Assembly: GCF_000283155.1 (NCBI RefSeq)
Contig: NW_004454207.1
Location: forward strand, 5,720,379 to 5,784,378
Reading direction: 5' to 3'
Source: Ceratotherium simum simum
Taxonomy: Eukaryota; Chordata; Mammalia; Perissodactyla; Rhinocerotidae
Length of the DNA: 64,000 nucleotides
The notes under the pieces: model-generated
What the model saw: the letters and a program-made list of their open reading frames with translations, nothing else
Told to the model about the DNA's origin: nothing
Databases searched by the model: none
Part shown: one piece after another, positions 22,007-32,167 of the stretch
Layout of the letters: every line of letters begins with the position of its first letter
Position numbering within the stretch: the stretch's first letter is position 1
Made by a program: the position numbers and the translations under genes

Positions 22007-22734
22007 ACTCCCATCCCATATTCTGTGTAAAGTTTTTCAGGTTACAAAGACTTCCACATACTGATCTTATTCTATCTCCACGTGGTCATTGGAGTATTGA
22101 CCTCATTTTACGGATGCAGAGGAGTGGTCACCAAAGATTGCAATTAGTAAGTTCTAGAGTGGGGGCTAGGAAGATCTGGGGCGTTTTTAACTCCCAGCCT
22201 GGGCTGGTTAGTTCTACTACATGCTACCCATTTAAAGAGCATCACTCCAAACTCATCTGTCTAGGTTGTCACTATAGTGAATTTTATATCTGTAAAACGT
22301 GCACTAACATGACTTTCCCTAAGATAAATATCCGTTAAATTTGTTATGAAATACAGCAAAAGAATCTAAAACAAAACTATTTCTCCCTTAAAAAAATAAA
22401 CTATTGCCTTATAAAAGTGTATATCAGTTTTTTTTCTAGCTAGTAAGCCTAATACAATCCAAAAAAGATTGGGCCAGAGAAAAATAGGAATTAATATGGT
22501 TTTGTCTCAGATAAATTTCAGCAGCAATTCACTGGCTAATTATGGTAATAGTGCTTTGTTCTGAAAGTGTCCTAATAGAGCTCATTATGTAGGGCGTTTA
22601 AGTAACTAGGCAGATTATTTTTTCAGGCTGTCTTGAAATCTTTAGGTATTTACTAAAATAATAAGAAATATGGAGTTCTTGCTGAGGAATAAAATTCACA
22701 GACATTTTTATCCAATTCTTAATTATTCACCTGG
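22007..22734. other. No gene or recognised repeat
   Basis: AT-rich. The weak frame at 21949-22338 extends through part of it, but its translation shows no recognisable domain. Confidence 0.45.
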
Positions 22735-22855
22735 TCATCTGCCTTGTGAATTTCCTGAGGGCGAAGACCTGATCCTATTCATTTATGCATATCACCAGCA
22801 GCATCACCTGCCTGGCACATAAAAGGTACTCAATATATATTTTAATCTATTAATT
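22735..22855 (+). mobile_element. L2 3' end fragment
   Basis: GAATTTCCTGAGGGCGAAGA, CATCACCTGCCTGGCACATA and AAAGGTACTCAATATATATT match the degraded terminal L2 sequence without the GAATGA tail. Confidence 0.65.
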
Positions 22856-22903
22856 GTTAGTGGTTCTTAATCCTGTTTTACTCACTTCTCTACATGAAAC
22901 TAT

Positions 22904-23560
22904 CGGGAGAGAGGGAGAATCTCCCTCTGCCCTTTTCCTTAAGGTTCTTATGGCTGGCCAAATAATTAACAAGACAGGTTAGCAGGAGAAAATAATACCA
23001 ACTTTAATAACATGTATACATGGGAGAAAGCAGGGACGCTGCGTTTCTCAACACAATAGCAGAAATTCTCAGCTTAAGCACCATCTTCATCTAAAGACAA
23101 AGGAAGATCTTGGGGGGTCGGGGGTGTCAGTTACAGGAGATTACCACTAAAGCACTGTAAACAAGGGGAAGGTTATTATGCAGATTTAAGGCCTCACCTT
23201 TTACACTGATAAGTTTCTAGAAATGAGGTCATCCCCCCTCTTCCCAAGACAGAGAGGGAGATACTTTTACAAATGGAGATTTCCCTTATAAATGTAAATG
23301 TTTGTCTGGCAACTCCTCACAGGGCCATCCAAAGAATGTGACCAGAGACAGAACTTCTGGAAAGATGGGCTTGTTGGTGCCTTTTCTATTCTAACATCTA
23401 TTTTACATTATATTACAGCCATCAGATAGAAGATCTGCTCCAGGAAGGAGTTACTATGTCAAATTCTTTAGGCAGTTAGTGGGGGAGATCAAATGTCCTC
23501 AGAGAAAACAACCAAGGTAAAGAGATAGATTTCAGGGTGGCCAAATCTTGATCTCCCACA
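22904..23560 (-). mobile_element. Solo LTR, ERV1 type, related subfamily with distinct U3
   Basis: On the minus strand the LTR starts TGTGGGAGATCAAGATTTGG and has a longer, different U3 from family A. It joins family A sequence at CATTTATAAGGGAAATCTCC and shares the R-U5 plan. The U5 end (CTCCCTCTGCCCTTTTCC on the plus strand) matches the fragment at the right edge of the window. No target repeat was confirmed. Confidence 0.75.
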
Positions 23561-23699
23561 ATACTTTCTCAGAAATGTGCTTTATAGAGCGGCAGAGGAA
23601 AAGTAAAAAATTTAGTATTGAGAAGAAGGATGTGAGGGGAAGGAAATGCAAAACAGTTTTATTCTTGCTCTTTATTGGGAACAATAATAATATATACTT

Positions 23700-24218
23700 T
23701 TTAAAGAAAGGGAAATATTATGTAAAGGTATAACAACAGATATAACCAATAAAACAAAAATACCAACCTTGCTAAATATCAAAATGGCTATGATAGAAAG
23801 CAAAGACAATGGTATATGTTATAAGTCTATCAATATAAAACCAGACTGTCTAAGACCAAAATGGGAAAACCAAGAACAAATATATCTGTCATATAAATAC
23901 GTGTAAATGGGCTTAACTCGCCTTTTAAGGAAAAAAACCAAAAAGATCCTCAGATTAAGTGACAACTTTGTTCAAGATAATGCTTTACAACTAGAAGGAT
24001 GTGCAACTATGACACACAACTATCTACTGGGCCTTTGGGGAAAAGAAAAGGAGGAGGATTGGCAATAGATGTTAGCTCAGAGCCAGTCTTCCTCGGCAAA
24101 AAGAGGAGGATTAGCATGGATGTTAGCTCAGGGCTGATCTTCCTCAAAAAAAAAAAAAAAAAGATAATGCTTTATTCAAGATAATCCAAGACAGAGCAAG
24201 ATAACCAAAACCAAACCA
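23700..24218 (+). mobile_element. Possible old L1/HAL1 coding fragment (split by ERE)
   Basis: Phrases such as AATACGTGTAAATGGGCTTA and ACTCGCCTTTTAAGG resemble the endonuclease-proximal region of L1-type ORF2, very degraded. The ERE at 23988-24160 lies inside it. Weak call. Confidence 0.35.
23988..24160 (+). mobile_element. 5'-truncated ERE SINE
   Basis: Only the 3' part is present: CAACTAGAAGGATGTGCAAC, the TATCTACTGGGCCTTTGGGG segment, two GATGTTAGCTCAG modules and a poly-A. The promoter head is missing. A perfect 14-bp target duplication, AAGATAATGCTTTA, lies at 23974-23987 and 24161-24174, so the truncation happened at insertion. Confidence 0.95.
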
Positions 24219-24330
24219 AGTGTCTTAGTCAGATTGGGTTGCTATAACAAAAATGCCATAGGTTGGGTATAAACAAAAGAAATTTATTTTTCATAGTTCT
24301 GGAGGCTGGAAATCCAAAATCAGGGTCCCA
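24219..24330 (-). mobile_element. MLT1-type LTR, antisense end (split by L1)
   Basis: GTCTTAGTCAGATTGGGTTG, then CTATAACAAAAATGCC, AATTTATTTTTCATAGTTCT and GGAGGCTGGAAATCC are the antisense terminal part of a MaLR LTR. The L1 at 24331 is inserted here, and the few MLT1-like bases after it (GCATGG) fade out. Confidence 0.75.
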
Positions 24331-25225
24331 AGAAGAAAACATAGGCAGTACGCTCTTCGACATTGGTCTTAGCAACATCTTTTCAAACACCACATCTGAC
24401 CGGGCAAGAGAAACAATAGAAAAAATAAACAAATGGGACTACATCAAACTAAAAAGCTTCTGCACAGCAAAGGAAACCATCAACAAAACGAAAAGACAAC
24501 CTAACAATTGGGAGAAGATATTTGCAAACCATACATCTGATAAGGGCTTAATCTCCAAAATATATAAAGAACTCATGCATCTCAACAACAAAAAAACTAC
24601 CAACCCAATTAAAAAATGGGCAAAAGACCTGAACAGACATTTCTCCAAAGAAGATATACAGATGGCCAACAGACACAAGAAAAGATGTTCAAAATCACTA
24701 ACTATCAGGGAAATGCAAATCAAAACTACAATGAGATATCACCTCACGCCTGTCAGAATGGCTATAATTAACAAGACAGGAAACAACATGTGTTGGAGAG
24801 GATGTGGAGAGAAGGGAACTCTCATACACTGCTGGTGGGAGTGCAAACTGGTGCAGCCACTATGGAAAACAGTATGGAGATTCCTCAAAAAATCAAGGAT
24901 AGAACTACCATATGATCCAGCTATTCCACTGTTGGGTATTTATCCAAAGAACTTGAAAACACCAATTTGCAAAGGTACATGCACCCCTGTGTTCATTGCA
25001 GCCTTATTCACAATAGCCAAGACTTGGAAGCAACCTAAGTGCCCATCAAGGGACGAATGGATAAAGAAGATGTGGTATATATACACAATGGAATACTACT
25101 CAGCCATAAGAAACGACGAAATCCAGCCATTTGTGACAACATGGATGGACATTGAGGGTATAATGCAAAGTGAAATAAGTCAGAGGGAGAAGGCCAAATA
25201 CCGTATGATTTCCTTCATTAAGTAG
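24331..25225 (+). pseudogene. L1 ORF2p C-terminal fragment (uninterrupted frame)
   Basis: The frame stays open from the 5' truncation to a stop at 25223-25225, about 297 codons. An upstream ATG at 24263 in flanking MLT1 DNA opens a 320-codon frame. The translation matches the L1 ORF2p end: [36 protein letters not shown], then the C-terminal cysteine segment ([19 protein letters not shown], with the C..C..H..C spacing). [27 protein letters not shown] and a C-terminal basic stretch follow. The endonuclease and reverse transcriptase domains are absent, so it cannot act in retrotransposition and is not a cellular gene. The lack of stops reflects youth, not selection. Confidence 0.93.
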
Positions 25226-25450
25226 TAGATAATAACAACAATAAACAAACACATAGGGACAGAGATTGGATTGGTGGTTACCAGAGGGGAAGGGGGGAGG
25301 GTGGAGGGTGAAAGGGATAATTCGGTACATGTGTGTGGTGATGGGTTGTAATTAGTATTTTGGTGGTGAACATGATGTAGTCCATGCAGAAATAGAAGTA
25401 CAATGATGTACACCTGAAATTTTTGCAATGTTATAAACCAATGTTACTGC
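24331..25450 (+). mobile_element. 5'-truncated L1 with 15-bp target duplication
   Basis: It holds the 3' ~890 bp of ORF2, the stop, the L1 3' UTR and a very short A-poor end. A perfect 15-bp target duplication, AAAATCAGGGTCCCA, lies at 24316-24330 and 25451-25465. The 3' UTR closely matches window positions 1-330. Almost no poly-A remains at the 3' junction. Confidence 0.97.
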
Positions 25451-25469
25451 AAAATCAGGGTCCCAGCAT

Positions 25470-25710
25470 GGTTTACCAAAAACTGACTCCAGAAGAGATA
25501 GGAAGCCTAAGTAGACTGATTTTCGTAGACCAACCAAATTGTCAACGACTTGCAAAGTCCAGCTAGCTTCACAGGGGAATTCTACAAAACCTTGGAAGAA
25601 CAGACTATTCCAGTCATGTTTGTACTAATCCAAAGCTTAGAAAGAGAACATTTTCCAAATTTTTTATGAAGAAAGTTTAACATTGGCACCAAAAACCTGA
25701 AAAAGATTGC
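25470..25710 (+). mobile_element. Older L1 ORF2 fragment (between EN and RT)
   Basis: TTACCAAAAACTGACTCCAG, CTAGCTTCACAGGGGAATTC, TACAAAACCTTGGAAGAACA and CCAAAAACCTGAAAAAGA match the L1 ORF2 stretch 'GFTGEFYKTF..EE..PI', with frameshifts. It is older and separate from the adjoining L1. Confidence 0.7.
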
Positions 25711-25719
25711 AATATGACC

Positions 25720-25850
25720 AGACTTCCTGAGTTCGAATTTCAGCCCTGCTACTTCCTAGATTTGTTATCATTGATAAGTGACTATTGTCTCTGTGCTTCA
25801 GTTTCCTTATCTGTAAGGAACTTCCTAAGTCACAGACCACTGCTTGGTAC
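25720..25850 (+). mobile_element. MIR fragment
   Basis: TTCCTGAGTTCGAATTTCAG, CCCTGCTACTTCCTAGATTT and GTGCTTCAGTTTCCTTATCT follow the MIR core in order. Confidence 0.75.
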
Positions 25851-27126
25851 CATGAGGGCTCTTATCGGGCCCTGGCCTGGACTGTCACCCAGCAGTGCAG
25901 CAGAGTGCTCAATGGGAGTGGATACGTGACACACTCCCAGGGATTCCAAAATATACTTGGAACAGGGAGGCTTTTCCTGGTGGGGAAGTGCTATATTACA
26001 AAGATAGAAACAATGGGCAAATAAAATTTGGGTTGCTGTGACTTCATTTGTGTGGGTACAGATGGTTGAAGTCAAAGGTTATTTAAGTTAAATTTGAATA
26101 TGCAAAGATATTCTCTTAGACACTCGGGTTCAGAGAGAGGAACAGAGCTGAGATTGTGAAGTCTGGAAAGGTTAGACACAGTGGAGAAGGAAGAGTATGG
26201 CTCGTCTTGGTTACTTCTCTAAGGACCTCACCAAACACGTCACCTCACGTCTCAGAGCCTCAGTTTCCTCACCTTCAAAGTTAGGCTGGTCAAATGAGGA
26301 TGCTCTTTGTCCTTCCATTAGCTCCCAGTCTGTCATCCCACTCCTGGCCTCCCATCCTTCCCTACCCAGCCTGGACCAGTACTTCAGAGTCTCTTGTATC
26401 TCCATCCTATAATTACTCCCATCCAGAAAAAAAAAAACCTCTAGGTTAATACCACAATTCGTATTCTCTGTTTATACATCCAGAAGCTGAACACTGTTGG
26501 CAAAACTCACACAAGCACACAGCTAGGCACTACTACCTACTCATGGATTCAATCTCAGTTAGGTCCACAGAGTTCTTGCCTCTGCTTCTCATCTGTCCCA
26601 CTGGCTATTTCCACTTCCTCATTTCCCATTCATGTCTCAACCCATAGCAATCTGGCTTCTGTCTCTACCAAGCTGAATTATATAAGGTGACCAGGGACCT
26701 CCTAATTACCAAATCCAGTGGACACTTTCCAGCCTTTAACTTACCAGAGCACCCAGCTCCTTCTATTTTTCAATAGGTTAGAAGGCAAAACAATCAGCAA
26801 AGAGTGAGAAAAGAGAGAGTGGCTTCTGAAAGAAACAGGCTTCTGAATCCATTTCTCAAGAGTGCATCATATCCAAATAGTCCTTCCACTAATTTAGAAA
26901 TGCAAATAGCAACAGAAGCCATGCAGAATGCATTAAATTGACTAAAATGATGCCATCAATTTAATGATAGATTCTTTGAGTGATTTAAGTATCAAAACTA
27001 TCAATTATCTACTTATTTGTGACAATAAACAAGAATTAAATGATGGAAATAATGCTATTTAAATGTCCCCATGTTTTCAACGTTGTTAAAGCCACAAATA
27101 TCTCTCCAAAATCTTTTATTTAAATA
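25851..27126. other. No gene; L2 and MIR traces
   Basis: Mostly unassigned. A MIR-like phrase (CTCAGAGCCTCAGTTTCCTC) lies near 26252-26271 and an L2 RT fragment, listed separately, at 26635-26765. Confidence 0.45.
26635..26765 (+). mobile_element. L2 ORF2 fragment (N-terminal RT region)
   Basis: The translation recalls the L2/CR1 RT stretch 'SGFR..STE..L.KVT.DLL.AKS.GH'. Here AATCTGGCTTCTGTCTCTAC, AAGGTGACCAGGGACCTCCT and ACCAAATCCAGTGGACACTT encode a degraded version (GFCLYQ, KVTRDLLITKSSGHFPAF with frame changes). Confidence 0.6.
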
Positions 27127-27414
27127 ATGGAAGCCTTTTTAAAAAGCCTTTTTAAGAATGGGAAAGTGTTAATAATTGATGAAGAGGAACAGGCAGCCTT
27201 GTTCTTTGCTACCAACTTTACAGAATTCACTAAGTATCTTAGAGACATGGAACATAAATTTCTACAGCTACAAGAAAACCCCTATGAAGTTGGACATGAC
27301 AACCTCTCGAACTATGTGGAAGTGCAATTAGCAATATGTCCAAGGATCTGTCCAAAATGTCTTAAAAAAAAAAAAAAGAAAGTCAATAGTTATATCCACT
27401 TGGGGCAAAGTTAA
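27127..27414 (+). pseudogene. 95-codon open frame ending in an A-tract; retrocopy candidate
   Basis: An ATG at 27127 opens a 95-codon frame whose composition looks protein-like (many E, K, F and L, with FATNFTEFTKYLRDMEHKFL and a CPRICPKC cysteine pair). It runs into a 14-base A-tract at 27364-27377 and stops at 27412-27414. An A-tract at the end of a protein-like frame suits a truncated retrocopy or internally primed transcript. I do not recognise the family. No target repeats, upstream exon or splice site was confirmed, and there is no polyadenylation signal before the A-tract. It could be a fragment of an old transposon gene, or chance. Confidence 0.3.
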
Positions 27415-28036
27415 TAACAGAAATGCAATTAAGGGAGAATGTAATAAAAGAAAAAGTTGTTTGGGGAAAGTAAAAAATAAAAGTGTCATTCTTAGATGAG
27501 CAGTTAGATGTCCAAAGGAAGGGAACTGTTTGATTTCCATGTGCTTCCCTACCATGGTAGCCAATGAAGAATGCTAGAGAATTATCACACAGTTGAAAAC
27601 AAGGTATTAGCAACTCATGGGGTTAAGGGAGGCAGAGGCACTAGGTAATCATATTCTAAAAACATAGCCAAGACTGTAAACTGGATTGACCAATATCACA
27701 TAGCCCATTTACAATGTCAAGTGGATATAGACAAGACATGTTGGATGCCAAGATAATAAATAGACTATGCCACATCTCAGAATTATTGTCAAGGATGAAG
27801 TTTCAGGGCAAAGTTTCTATGGCTTCTGGAAATTTCTAGCAGAGAACAGGCAAGAGGGTAGCAAAAGTAAGTAGTAGGGTATCCCATCAGATACAGAGTG
27901 TGAGGACACATCACATGGGAAGATAGAGGGAGGTGCCTGAAAAAAAAAAAAACATCTTTGGGTAGAGAGCTGGCAGGGTTCAAACTCTCACTTTCAAGGA
28001 TTTTCAAGACCAAGTCTGGATCCCATGATGGAGATT
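27415..28036. other. No gene or recognised repeat
   Basis: Unassigned, with an A-run at about 27941-27952. Short minus-strand frames (27328-27613, 27789-28073) show no domain. Confidence 0.45.
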
Positions 28037-28545
28037 GTCTTAGCTTTCCATTTCTGCTATAACAAATTACCATAAACTTAGAGGCTTAAAACAACACAAA
28101 TTTATTATCTTACAGTTCTGGAAGTTAGAAGTCTGAAATGGGTCTCACTAAATGGGTTAACCCACTAAATGGTTTAAGATTAAGGTGTCAGCAGGGCTGC
28201 ATTCCTTCTGGAGGCTCTAAGGGAAAATCCGTTTCCTTACCCTTTCCAGCTTCTAGAGGCTGGCTACACTCCTTGGCTTGTGACCCCTTCCTCCATCCTC
28301 AAAGCTAGCAAGAGTAAGTTGAGTTCTTACCACATTACATCAATCTGATGTCCTTTTCTGTGTCCCTCTTCCAATTTAAAGACTCTTGTCATTACATTTG
28401 TGCCACCTGGATAACTCAGGATAATCTCCCTATCTTAAGGTGAACTGTTTTGCAACTTTAATTCCATTAAATAATATATTCCTAGCTTTGGGGATCAGAA
28501 CATAGATGTCTTTGGGGGGGGTCATTATTCAGCCTATCACAGAGA
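28037..28545 (-). mobile_element. MLT1-type LTR (ERVL-MaLR), antisense
   Basis: A full-length antisense MaLR order: TCTGCTATAACAAATTACCA, ACAACACAAATTTATTATCT, TTACAGTTCTGGAAGTTAGA, GGATAATCTCCCTATCTTAA, and the outer end GTCATTATTCAGCCTATCAC. Confidence 0.9.
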
Positions 28546-31080
28546 TAGAGGCAAATTTCTGGAATAAGGACTTGGAATGTGAACAAAGGCAGAAATCCAG
28601 TTCAATAAAATGGAACACATAGTGAGAAGCCTAGAGTTTGGAAATTTGGGCAGGTTCTATGTCCAAAGAGAAACAACATGGAGAAAATAATCGAGCTGTG
28701 CCACAGGAAACAACTTGGAGGCAGATAAGTCATCCCTGGATGACCTTGATATTCAAGTTCCATCGCCTCAGTTGGGCAGTGTAGGGGGTTGATGTAACCA
28801 AGCCCATGAAAGTACTTGCCATTACAGGACCCCAAATTGCAGACTACTCTGGGACCCTGTTGGGAAGGGGACAGGATGGTTGCGTTTAGTCTGCAAATGA
28901 GATGAGTGGGAAAATTAATGTGATAGTTATTTTGAGATATTAGCCTATGTTCTTTATCTCCCAGCTATTTCCCCCTTTCTGACCCTCCTTCCCACTCTTG
29001 ACTTCATTCAGGGAGATAGCTGGTCTCTGCTTATTCTCAAGGAAGAGGTGTGGCAAGGGAGAAATCAAGAAATTTACAAATTTCTTCCTGGCTTTTGTGT
29101 TTCAAAAGCATACACTCTCAAGACACAGGAATAAAAGTGTTTGAGAACATCATCAGTGAAAACTGGAGATTTGAGGGGAATGAGAGGTCCAGCAGAGACT
29201 TAAAAAGATTCCTGTGCATTGTGGGAAAGGAGGCAGAAAAAAGATGATGAGAATATAGGCATTGGTGGATCCGAGAGGGACCGGCCCTGCTGACAAGTCT
29301 GCTCCTGGTGCGGACAGGAAATGGATTCATGGTGAGTCCAGGCAGGTAGTGCCCCAGCAGCCTCAAAGGGAGACGCCATCTCTGTGTCCCAGTGGAGTGA
29401 AAATGGAAACAAATAATTCCCATGTGCTAAGTAACAGATCTACTGGATGAGAAAAAGTCAGGACAGAGAAACTTCAGGATCAGATTTTTCCTATTTCCAT
29501 CTCTTTGGTAATATTTAAGAACCTTCAGTCTTAGAAAAAGGGTGCTTTGGTGGAAACCCTTGAATTGACTGAGATTAGATTTCTGTCACTCTCACAGAAT
29601 GGGAACCAGAAAAAAACCAGATTACTAGAGACAATGAACAGCTATTCTAGGTGAAATTAAGATAATAGCTCTAATGAGGAAACTCTTGAATGGAGACTAG
29701 AAATAAACAGGCATGCATCTGAGTATACTGTCTTAATTTCAGCTTTCTCTACTAGAGAGATCAATGCAGACAGAATTAGACATTAACGTATTATTGAATA
29801 CTGCATAAGTTTGATTAAATTGGGGTTTGAAATCTGTAGGAAATCTAGTTGAAAACAGAGGTGGATGATGTTTAAGGATCTCTGGAGAGGGATGGCGTTC
29901 TTTTCTACTGCTCAGAGAGGGATGGTGTTGTTTCCTACTGCATTCAGGGAGATTTTATTCATTTTACCTTGGTGATCATCAGAAGTGAGTAATTTCATAT
30001 CAAATAAGCATTCTTCTCAAACAGGGATAGTGCTGATACTTAATGAATTAAAGAATATTGTTTACATTTACCCTAAGTAACCCCAAATGCCCCAAGGAAG
30101 TTCAAAATGTTTTCTCTTACAGCTTTAAACATGCGTGAGACATCTACTAGCTGTGAGCACCCTCTGTCCTGTGGGCCAGTCAGTCTGATGTGGAGGGGCA
30201 AGTGAGCAGACACACTAGAAAGGAGTCGGGGAAGAGGCATCACTAACATGTCCATTACTTCTGCACGCACCGTTCAGGTTGTATCCCTTCCCCAAATCAG
30301 TTGTATTGGCTCCCAAACTTGTTTATGCCATTTTTGCTTGTTTTTCTAATTCTGTGATTGAACTAAATATTACATAAACTGATGGAGTTAGTGTAAAAAG
30401 AACACTGTTATAAAAACTTGAATCCCTTTGGAAAGACTCAATAAATGCAAATCGCTTTAAAAATTGCTGCCAAATTAGACATGGGTGAAAGAAAGTGAAA
30501 GATGGAGTGGGTGGAGCAAAAGAATCTCAAAGGGAGCTTTACTGAGATTGCTTCCCTGGAGTCTAAGTTCTCACTTAAGGGGAAAAAAAACACCACTGGA
30601 AATAATAGACTATGTATTATGGGAGTAGATTATTCAAGTATGGTTTTTTAAGTGAAAATTTCAACATGTTGGGTACAAATGTGAAATAGTTTTCATTTTA
30701 GAGTAACCGCCACCAACTGTGCTCTAGCAACCCCTTTGGGAGTCTCATTTTTATGGTAAAACTTCTTAATCACTTTTAGTCATTGGAACTACCTCATTCC
30801 AGTTTTTAAGGCAGTGTTGTTACAACTTCAATCTTTTACTTGTTTTAAAGTTCTCCTCTTTATTCTCTTGTGGCTCTCAAATTCCCCTGCCTTTCTCCTC
30901 AGTTATCTCTCTGGTATGAGGATAGGGAGAAGAGAGAGGAAAAACAGACATTGTCTCTTTACCCAGAAAGATGTGCTTCTCACCTTGTTTGGTCGTAATT
31001 ACTGATGTGACTAAATGTTTAAAGACTGAACATGGACAGATATGGATGTGTGAGGGTCTCAACAGATCTTGCTGAGTAGC
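28546..31080. other. No gene; one imperfect tandem repeat
   Basis: 2.5 kb without a recognised gene or element. About 29884-29947 holds an imperfect ~33-bp tandem duplication (GAGAGGGATGGCGTTC / GAGAGGGATGGTGTTG). The 101-codon minus-strand frame at 29118-29423 shows no domain. Confidence 0.45.
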
Positions 31081-31342
31081 GCACAGGAGGAAAAAGAATT
31101 TTTCCTCCACCCTTCTAGGATCTTGGTTGAGACTCCCTTGTAATAAAAGAAGACAGATTAACAGGAAATAAACAAACAGAAGTTTATTAACAAGTACACC
31201 TCCTGTATACATAGGAGATACCTAGGAAAACTGAGTAACTCCCCAAGATGGCCCAAACCATCACCTTAAATATCATCTCCAACAAAAGCCAAAAGAAAGA
31301 TGTTGAGGGTTGGGGAGGAGGCCAATTATGGGAGGTTACCAG
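31081..31342 (-). mobile_element. Solo LTR family A, part 1 (U5-R side), split
   Basis: Family A on the minus strand, from its U5 end (GGAGGAAAAAGAATTTTTCC) through the AATAAAAGAAGACAG and ATTAACAGGA region to GGGAGGTTACCAG. It is interrupted by the LTR at 31343 and resumes at 31878. The left end is approximate. Confidence 0.87.
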
Positions 31343-31873
31343 TGATGGGGCTCAGGGGAGGCGGCCTCAAAATATCCCACAATAACATATTGATTATTTT
31401 GAGTTAAAGTTACTTGAGAAGCAGCGGATACAAACAGGACACTTTGACCCTCTCTGTTCCCCTGAAAGCAGGAAATAATCTCCCAGCTGAAAAGTACCTT
31501 CCCTGTACCAGAAGGCAGAGAGACATCCTTATTGCCAGAGATAGGGAATTCAGGGCCAAGGAGCCTGTATTTTGTTATTTCTTTATTGATTTACTACCCC
31601 AAGTCCAAACTCTGCTTAGATTCCTCACTAATTAAGCACCCAAGTTTAAGTGTCTTTGTCCTGTCAATTCCTCACAAATTTATTGTTTCTTTATCTAAAA
31701 TGTATTAAAGCTACTTACTTTGGGCATTTCTTCAAGTCTTATTTCTGTGGGGCCTCCAAGTGCACGAATTAAATTCATTTATTTTCTCCTGTTAATCTGT
31801 CTTGTGTCAATTTAATTATGAGACCAGCCAAAATAACCAAGAGGGATAGGGGGAAATTTCCCCCTCCTCGACA
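31343..31873 (+). mobile_element. Solo LTR family B inserted inside the family A LTR
   Basis: It starts TGATGGGG and ends CTCCTCGACA, with a perfect 4-bp target repeat CCAG at 31339-31342 and 31874-31877. It has an ACTACCCCAAGTCCAAAC region, a TAAAGC/AATTAAA-type signal and a U5 like TCTTGTGTCAATTTAATTAT. The related copy at 51333 shares all blocks. The insertion is in opposite orientation to its host LTR. Confidence 0.92.
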
Positions 31874-31877
31874 CCAG

Positions 31878-32167
31878 GAAAAGCATGGTAAACAAGGGTA
31901 TGGTTGTTATGTGAATTTAACTCAGGTGCCTTCTCCATTGACAAGAGTTTCCAGAGATTTGGTTATCCTCTTCCTGGCACAGAGAGGGAGACACCCTTAC
32001 AAATGGAGATTTTCCTTATAAATGTAAATGTCTCTTACAAAAGGGTAACTTGTACTCCGGTTTTCAGAGCTTCTCCTGGGTCTACTGTTTCTTAAAAATA
32101 ATCAGCCTAAAATAATCCTTATCCCAAAGAGGTATATTTTGGGTTGATAAATTCTGGCTCCCCTTCA
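31878..32167 (-). mobile_element. Solo LTR family A, part 2 (U3 side)
   Basis: It resumes exactly after the CCAG repeat with GAAAAGCATGGTAAACAAGG. The U3 then continues (GAGATTTTCCTTATAAATGT, AAAGAGGTATATTTTGGG) to the outer end CTCCCCTTCA. The join reconstructs one continuous family A order across the inserted LTR. Confidence 0.9.

Noticed and set aside
21949..22338. 129-codon plus-strand frame
   Set aside because: It starts inside the 3' end of an MLT1 LTR and continues into unassigned DNA. No domain or splice context.
24263..25225. 320-codon open frame, the longest in the window
   Set aside because: It is the L1 ORF2p C-terminus read from an accidental ATG in flanking MLT1 DNA. A 5'-truncated L1 with a target duplication explains it fully.
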